From: Dasypus novemcinctus
Taxonomy: Eukaryota; Chordata; Mammalia; Cingulata; Dasypodidae
Length of the DNA: 64,000 nt
Reading direction: 5' to 3'
Assembly: GCF_030445035.2 (NCBI RefSeq)
Contig: NC_080678.1
Location: 57,923,087-57,987,086, forward strand
In this document: piece after piece, positions 59,019-64,000 of the stretch
How positions within the stretch are numbered: the stretch's first letter is position 1
How the letters are laid out: each line of letters opens with the position of its first letter
Made by a program: the position numbers and the translations under genes
Notes under the pieces: model-generated
The model's database searches: none
What the model was told of the DNA's origin: nothing
What the model saw: only the letters and a program-made list of their open reading frames with translations

Positions 59019-59635
59019 TCTGTTAACTTCTTTGTTCAAGAATTCTGACCCACAGAGCAAGATGTGGTCAGTGTTCAAAAATGCCAGTTTTGTTTATATT
59101 TTTCATTTAGGCATACCAGCAATTAGGGACTCAGCTGGATGTGTACCAGCTTGTCAATATCTCTGCCATGGGTGAGTCTGATTTCTGGGGGACTGCTTTG
59201 AATGCTCATACACACCAACGACTAGGGTCTCTGTGCCTGATTGTGCTTGGGACTCTGAGTCATTGCCTGGGTGCAAGTCCCCAGGTCAGAATATTGCTGC
59301 TGTGTGTCTCTTAAACCATGTGGTATCCAGTGGGGGGGAAGGGGTCTTGACTGGCAGGTCCATACCATTGTCCTCCCTCTCTTTTTGTTGTTATTGTTTT
59401 CTTCAATTTAGCATTTGTGGAGTCTTTCTCCAGTCTCCAGAATCATGCTCCAGAATTCCAAGCAAGTTGAATCTGCCCTTTTACATAGGTGTCTCTAAGG
59501 GGAAACATTCCCAGCAATGTCTTATGTTGCCATCTTGATGACATTACTAAACCCAGAACCCACGTTCTTAGCAGTGATATTATTCCATTCTCTTAGGGGA
59601 AAAATATATATTAACCACCTGCTTTTATTTTTCAT

Positions 59636-59825
59636 TTAAAAAAAACTTATTGAAGTATATCATTCATCTATGAATATACATAAATAGTAAGTATACAGTA
59701 AAAGTTGTGAACTTACAAAGCAAACATGCATAACATCACATAGGGCTCCCATACATCATGCCTTCACAAATACCTTGCATTGGTTTGAAGCATTCACAAC
59801 AAATTATGATAAAGCATCTTGACCA
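59636..59825 (-). mobile_element. L1 3'-end fragment, antisense
   Basis: 'cttattgaagtatatcattc' through 'agggctcccatacatcatgc' matches the 3' end seen at 30460-30700. Confidence 0.68.
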
Positions 59826-59979
59826 CCTGCTTTTTGCAATGCTAGTAACTTCAGGGGATACACAGATAGGTGAGTCATAGTCTGTGCCCGAAGAGCTCAC
59901 TATCTAGTTGGGGGAGAGGAGGAAGGATTGTAACAGAAATACACAGATAACTATAATTCAATGAAGAAGTAAATTACAA

Positions 59980-60475
59980 TGGTGTATTAGTTATCTATTA
60001 ATATGTAGCAAATTATCCCATATCTAGTGGCTTAAAACAATGAACACTTATTATCTCACACATTCTGTGGGTCAGGAATTCAGAAGTGGTTTAGCTGGGT
60101 GGTTCTGGCTTAAGTTATCTCATAAAGTTGCAGTCAAGATGTTGGTCAAAATTGCAGTCATCTGTAGATTTGATCGGAGCTGTAAGATTCAATCCCATGA
60201 TGGTTTCCTCATAAGGCTGTTGGCAGGAAGTCTCAGTTCCTCATGAGCTAGTCCTCTTCCTAGCTTCATGACATGGCAGCTGGCTTACCTTAAGAGTAAG
60301 TGATCCAAGAGAGAGCAAGAAGAAAGCTCAATGCCTTTTATTACCTAGGCTCAGAAGTTACATAGCATCACTTTCACCATATTCTAAACATTGGAAAGGA
60401 GTTGGTAAGTCCAGACCACACCCAAGGGTAGGGAAATTAGTTTTCACCTTCTGAAGGTTTATTTTTTAACCAACA
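59980..60475 (+). mobile_element. MLT1-like LTR
   Basis: It contains 'agtggcttaaaacaatgaac', 'gtgggtcaggaattcag', 'tgacatggcagctggcttac' and 'agttacatagcatcacttt', similar in order to the copy at 12655. Confidence 0.66.
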
Positions 60476-60479
60476 CAAA

Positions 60480-62935
60480 AGGATAGTCAAGAAATGGAAA
60501 TCAGGAAAAAAAAAAACTTTAATAGATGAAGTAACATTTGAATGGGCAGAATTTTGAATGCTTAAGATGGGGAGGGGGAGATATAAAATGGAAGGGGCAA
60601 CATGAGCAAAGATGCAAGGGAGGAATGTAAACTCTTTTGAGAGAACAGATAGAAGTCTATTAGAACATCTCTTGGGATATAGTTGGAGACCTACTTAGGA
60701 GGTGGATTGGTCCTAAGTGTGAAGAGCCTGGGATATCATGTTGTTTTCAATTCCATGGGTAATGGGGAAGCTTAGGAAACTTGTGGGGATGTAATATAAA
60801 TATAATCAATGATGTGTGATGTGGATTGAAATAGAGTGGTGAGGGCACAATTTAGCAGGTTCTTTAAATTAATAGCCAGGCTCTATTGGTGAGGGTTTAG
60901 TTAGGAAATCTGTAATCACTCTAGGTATTTCAAACAGATGGGATTAATATAAGGGAATTTTACAAAGTGTTGGAAGGCTGAAATAACAAGAAAGGGAAGC
61001 TAGGTTTGTAGGGGAGGGTTTTAACTTTGGTTGGCAATTCCCCTAAATCATGTAAACCTTAAATCAACAGGTGGAAGTGAAACTGGATGGCGACAGGAAA
61101 TAAAATTAATTGCTAATGAGTTTTAGGGATGAATAGATAGAAAAGCTAACACAATCACCCACGATGAACCAGATACTGTTCTAAGTTCTTCATCTATATT
61201 AATTATGACTATTATGATCTCATTTGACAGATTGGGAAACCAAGTAACCTGTCCAAGGTTACACAGCTCAGAACTGATAGAGCTAGGATTGCAACTAAGG
61301 TACCTCAGTACCAGGGTCCATGCTCATTACCACTGCACTATACTGTCCCACACTTCTGAAGAATCAAAGAAGGTTCTCACTGGGAGATGGTGTGGTCATT
61401 AATGGAAATAGGAAAGCCAAAAGATAGTCTTTGAGAGTGGAATGGAAAGGGAGAGGGGTTTAATGTGTTGGTTTGTGGATGCTTTCAAGACAACAGTGGG
61501 TGCCATTTAGCCAGCTCTTCCTAATTATACTTCTCCATGCAATCTGCCATCCAGCAGGAAGACCTTTATATGAACTCACTTGGTTATCCCAAGTTAACCC
61601 AAGGAAAGGTGTGAAAATAAATGTAGCTAATCAAGCACCATTAAACTTATTTGAAAAACCTGGTTTTAGGGAGGTTCTTAGTCTCAGGTTCAAGATTACT
61701 GAAATTTCCAGCCTAGAATGAAGATTAGGGAAGGTGGTCTTAGCAGTGAGGCAGGGAAGGAAAACAGGATGACTTTCTTACTCTTTCTAAGTCATTTTCT
61801 CAAGTGTGTTAGCAAGAGGAAATGAAATAGAAACTGAGAACAAAGTCCCATGTGTCTGAATCCATATCAGAAATTTCCGTTTAGGATAAGATTTCTGTGT
61901 CCCATTTACAGTCTTTTCATTTGCTTTAAAATTCAGAAGTCACAGTTTTAAAAAAATCTTTTTAAGAGTTTGATTCTTGAATACATGTAAAGAAATATAT
62001 TTAATTCTAAAAACCTAACATTATTCTTTAAGAGTGAAAAATGGGTAGGTTAGGGGAATTTTAAGTTTGACCGGCAGTTCTTTTTTTCACTATTTTCCTG
62101 TGTTGGTTGAAGAATTGTAAGGACATCAGGTCTTGACTTATTTTTGTTTGGAAATGAACAGTTATTAAGTTTATTGATTTTCTGATTTCCATTGATAGCT
62201 ACAGGCCAAAGCTACACATCAATATTTGCAGCAGTAATAAGAGCTAAGGGTTTTAACAAATGGAAACCTCAAAAGTCTAAACAGTCCAAATTAAAGCAAA
62301 TTTGAAGGCTAAACCTGAGAATTTAAATAAAATACCTAACAAATGAATCCAATTTACTTAATAACTAAGTGAAGTGAGTGTTGATAATTCACTTTTTCAA
62401 GCACACTTAAACGGTTTCCTTTATTCTAGTGATGGAATAATTTCATAATAGGTACGCTTTCTATTTTCTTCTACAATCAAAATTTTAAAATAGCCTGCTG
62501 CTAATATTTGTATAAATTTTACAAAGTGCTTTCATATAGTTAGTCCTTAAAAAATCTTCGTAAAATACACATTGCTTTCTTCATTTTCACACGAAAAACT
62601 GAAAGTCAGTGAGATTGTGATATGGCCAATGTCACTCAACCAGTAAGTAGAAAACCCAATTATGTGACACTAGGACTTTTAATTCAAAAATAATATAAAA
62701 TAGTAAAGGACAATTTCATTCTTCTACCCTTAAAAGACAACTTTTCACGACATATTACTTTACATCCCTCATCTAACTATTACAAAATTTTACAGTATAA
62801 ATTCTATTTGTATTCTGCTTTTTAGTCCCTACTTAACAAATCCTTTTAGTGCCACAAGATTTTCTGAGAATGAGTGGTAATTTTCAGAAGATCTAGGCTA
62901 TCTCAGTGAATGCTTTCATGGGTCACGGCTACATT
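60480..62935. other. Intron 3 sequence with MIR relics
   Basis: Antisense MIRs lie at about 61165-61350 ('gacagattgggaaaccaag', 'ggttacacagctcagaact') and 62490-62690 ('cactcaaccagtaagtag'). Otherwise nothing was recognised. Confidence 0.5.
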
Positions 62936-62939
62936 TTTA

Positions 62940-64000
62940 AAAAAACTTATCTGTGTGTGTGTGTGTATATATATTATTCGAGAAGTTGTAGGTAGGTTTA
63001 CAGAAAAATCGTGCATAATATACATATACCATCCTATTATTAACACCTTGTATTAGCATGGTATATTTATTACAACTGATGAAAGAACATTTAAAAATTG
63101 TACTCTTAACTATAGTCCATGGTTTACTTTAGGATTCACTGTGTTGCAAAAGTCTATATTTTTTAAAAAACCAAATATACAATCTAAAATTTCCTCTGTA
63201 ACCACATTCAAATATATAATTCGGTGGGGTTAATTACACTTACAATGTTGTGCTACCATCACCACATCTATTACCAAAACCTTTCCATCACCCCAAATAG
63301 AAACTCTGTACGGTTTAAGCATTAACTCCTTACACTGACCCCTGGTAACCTATATTCTAGTTTCTGACTCTGACTCTGTGAATTTGCTTATTCTAACTAT
63401 TTCCTATCAGTGAGATCGTACAATATTTGTCCTCTTGTATCTAGCTATATATGATGTCTTCAAGGTTCATCCATCCTGTTGCATGTCTCAGAACTTTTTT
63501 CGTTTTTTTATTCCACATTTTTTTCATCCATTCATTGCTTAATGGGCATTTGAGTGCTTCCATCTTTTGGCAATTGTAAATAATGCTGTGATGAACATCC
63601 ATGTGCAAATATCTGCTTGAGCCCCTGCTTTTGATACTTTTGTGTATATACCTAGAAGTGGGATTGCCAGGTCATATGATAATTCTGTACTTTATGAAAA
63701 ACCATCAAACTGTTTTCCATAATGACTATCTTCCCATCAACAACAAAGGCATGTTCCTATTTGTCCACATCCTTTCCAACACTTGTAATTTTCCATTTTC
63801 TTATAGTAGCCATTCAAGTGTATGTGGAAATAGAATCTCATTATGGCTTGGATTTGCACTTTCCTAAATGGTTAATGATGTTGAGCATCTTTTCAAGTGC
63901 TTTCTGGACATTTGTATATCTTTTTGGACAACCATTTTTTAATTGAGTTGTTTGTCTTTTTGTCATTTCGTTGTAGAAGTTCTTTTTATATTCTGGATAT
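62940..64000 (-). mobile_element. L1 3' region, antisense, running off the window
   Basis: A (TG)n(TA)n run at 62951-62975 is followed by an L1 3'UTR ('accttgtattagcatggta') and ORF2-end sequence ('gattgccaggtcatatgat', 'cacatcctttccaacactt'). Confidence 0.75.

Larger units (their letters stand above)
55215..59600 (-). mobile_element. L1, antisense, lacking its 3' end, split by an LTR
   Basis: It begins about 20 bases after the exon 3 donor, inside ORF2 ('gtctagctaatggtttgtc'). It covers the endonuclease part (55622-55951, SLSSMDRTSRQ and NNTINKLDITDIYR), ORF1 and 5'UTR to about 59600. The reverse transcriptase and 3'UTR are missing. An ERVL-like LTR (57899-58582) and a pure poly(T) insertion interrupt it. 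Confidence 0.8.
55195..64000 (+). other. ASAH2: ASAH2 intron 3 (start; right end outside window)
   Basis: It starts GTAAGT and runs to the window edge without a recognisable ASAH2 exon, so it is at least 8.8 kb. It is filled by antisense L1s, an ERVL-like LTR, an MLT1-like LTR and MIRs. Confidence 0.75.

Noticed and set aside
59108-59172. Exon-like segment: 'tttttcatttag' acceptor, open frame, ATGG|GTGAGT donor, in ASAH2 intron 3
   Set aside because: The translated residues do not match the next part of neutral ceramidase as I recall it, and the segment lies within antisense L1 5'UTR sequence. It could be a cryptic exon but is not supported.

Overview
This is a mammalian nuclear window, gene-poor and repeat-rich. 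Its best-supported gene is the 5' part of ASAH2 (neutral ceramidase), on the + strand from about 48.05 kb to the right edge. The repeats suggest a xenarthran, most likely an armadillo (Dasypus). At least a dozen tRNA-derived SINEs of the armadillo DAS type are present, in short and long forms with the characteristic head and A-rich tail. They sit among L1 elements of unusual sequence and shared mammalian relics (MIR, L2, MER5A-like, MLT1-like). The species call is inference from repeat type; no database was searched.

Layout. 0.3-8.5 kb: antisense L1 sequence, mainly one decayed near-full-length L1 (about 1.56-7.84 kb), then a sense L1 end and a MIR. 9.5-13.2 kb: LINE 3' ends, L2, a MER5A-like element, two solo LTRs with clean target duplications and an MLT1-like LTR. 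13.25-14.76 kb: a processed pseudogene of HYLS1 with poly(A) tail and target duplication. 15.75-20.62 kb: an endogenous gammaretrovirus on the - strand, with gag and pol remnants, no env, a tRNA-Glu-type primer site and an abnormal fold-back 5' LTR. 21.5-22.87 kb: a 5'-truncated ZCCHC10 pseudogene (- strand) broken by SINEs. 22.9-41.7 kb: intergenic DNA with L2, MIR, SINEs, L1 pieces, solo LTRs and a LINE-SINE composite insertion. 41.8-42.5 kb: a POLR2D processed pseudogene (- strand). 44.2-44.4 kb: a possible untranslated first exon of ASAH2. 48.05-55.19 kb: ASAH2 coding exons 1-3. 55.2-64 kb: intron 3, filled with L1, LTR and MIR sequence; no further ASAH2 exon was found.

The three ASAH2 exons join in frame (127 + 197 + 150 nt = 158 codons). 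They encode the cytosolic tail, signal anchor, Ser/Thr/Pro-rich stalk and the start of the ceramidase domain. The other gene-derived sequences are dead retrocopies. The most unusual structure is the retroviral 5' end: the whole U3 is replaced by an inverted R-U5, so both ends of the provirus are U5 ends, flanked by the same 4-bp duplication.
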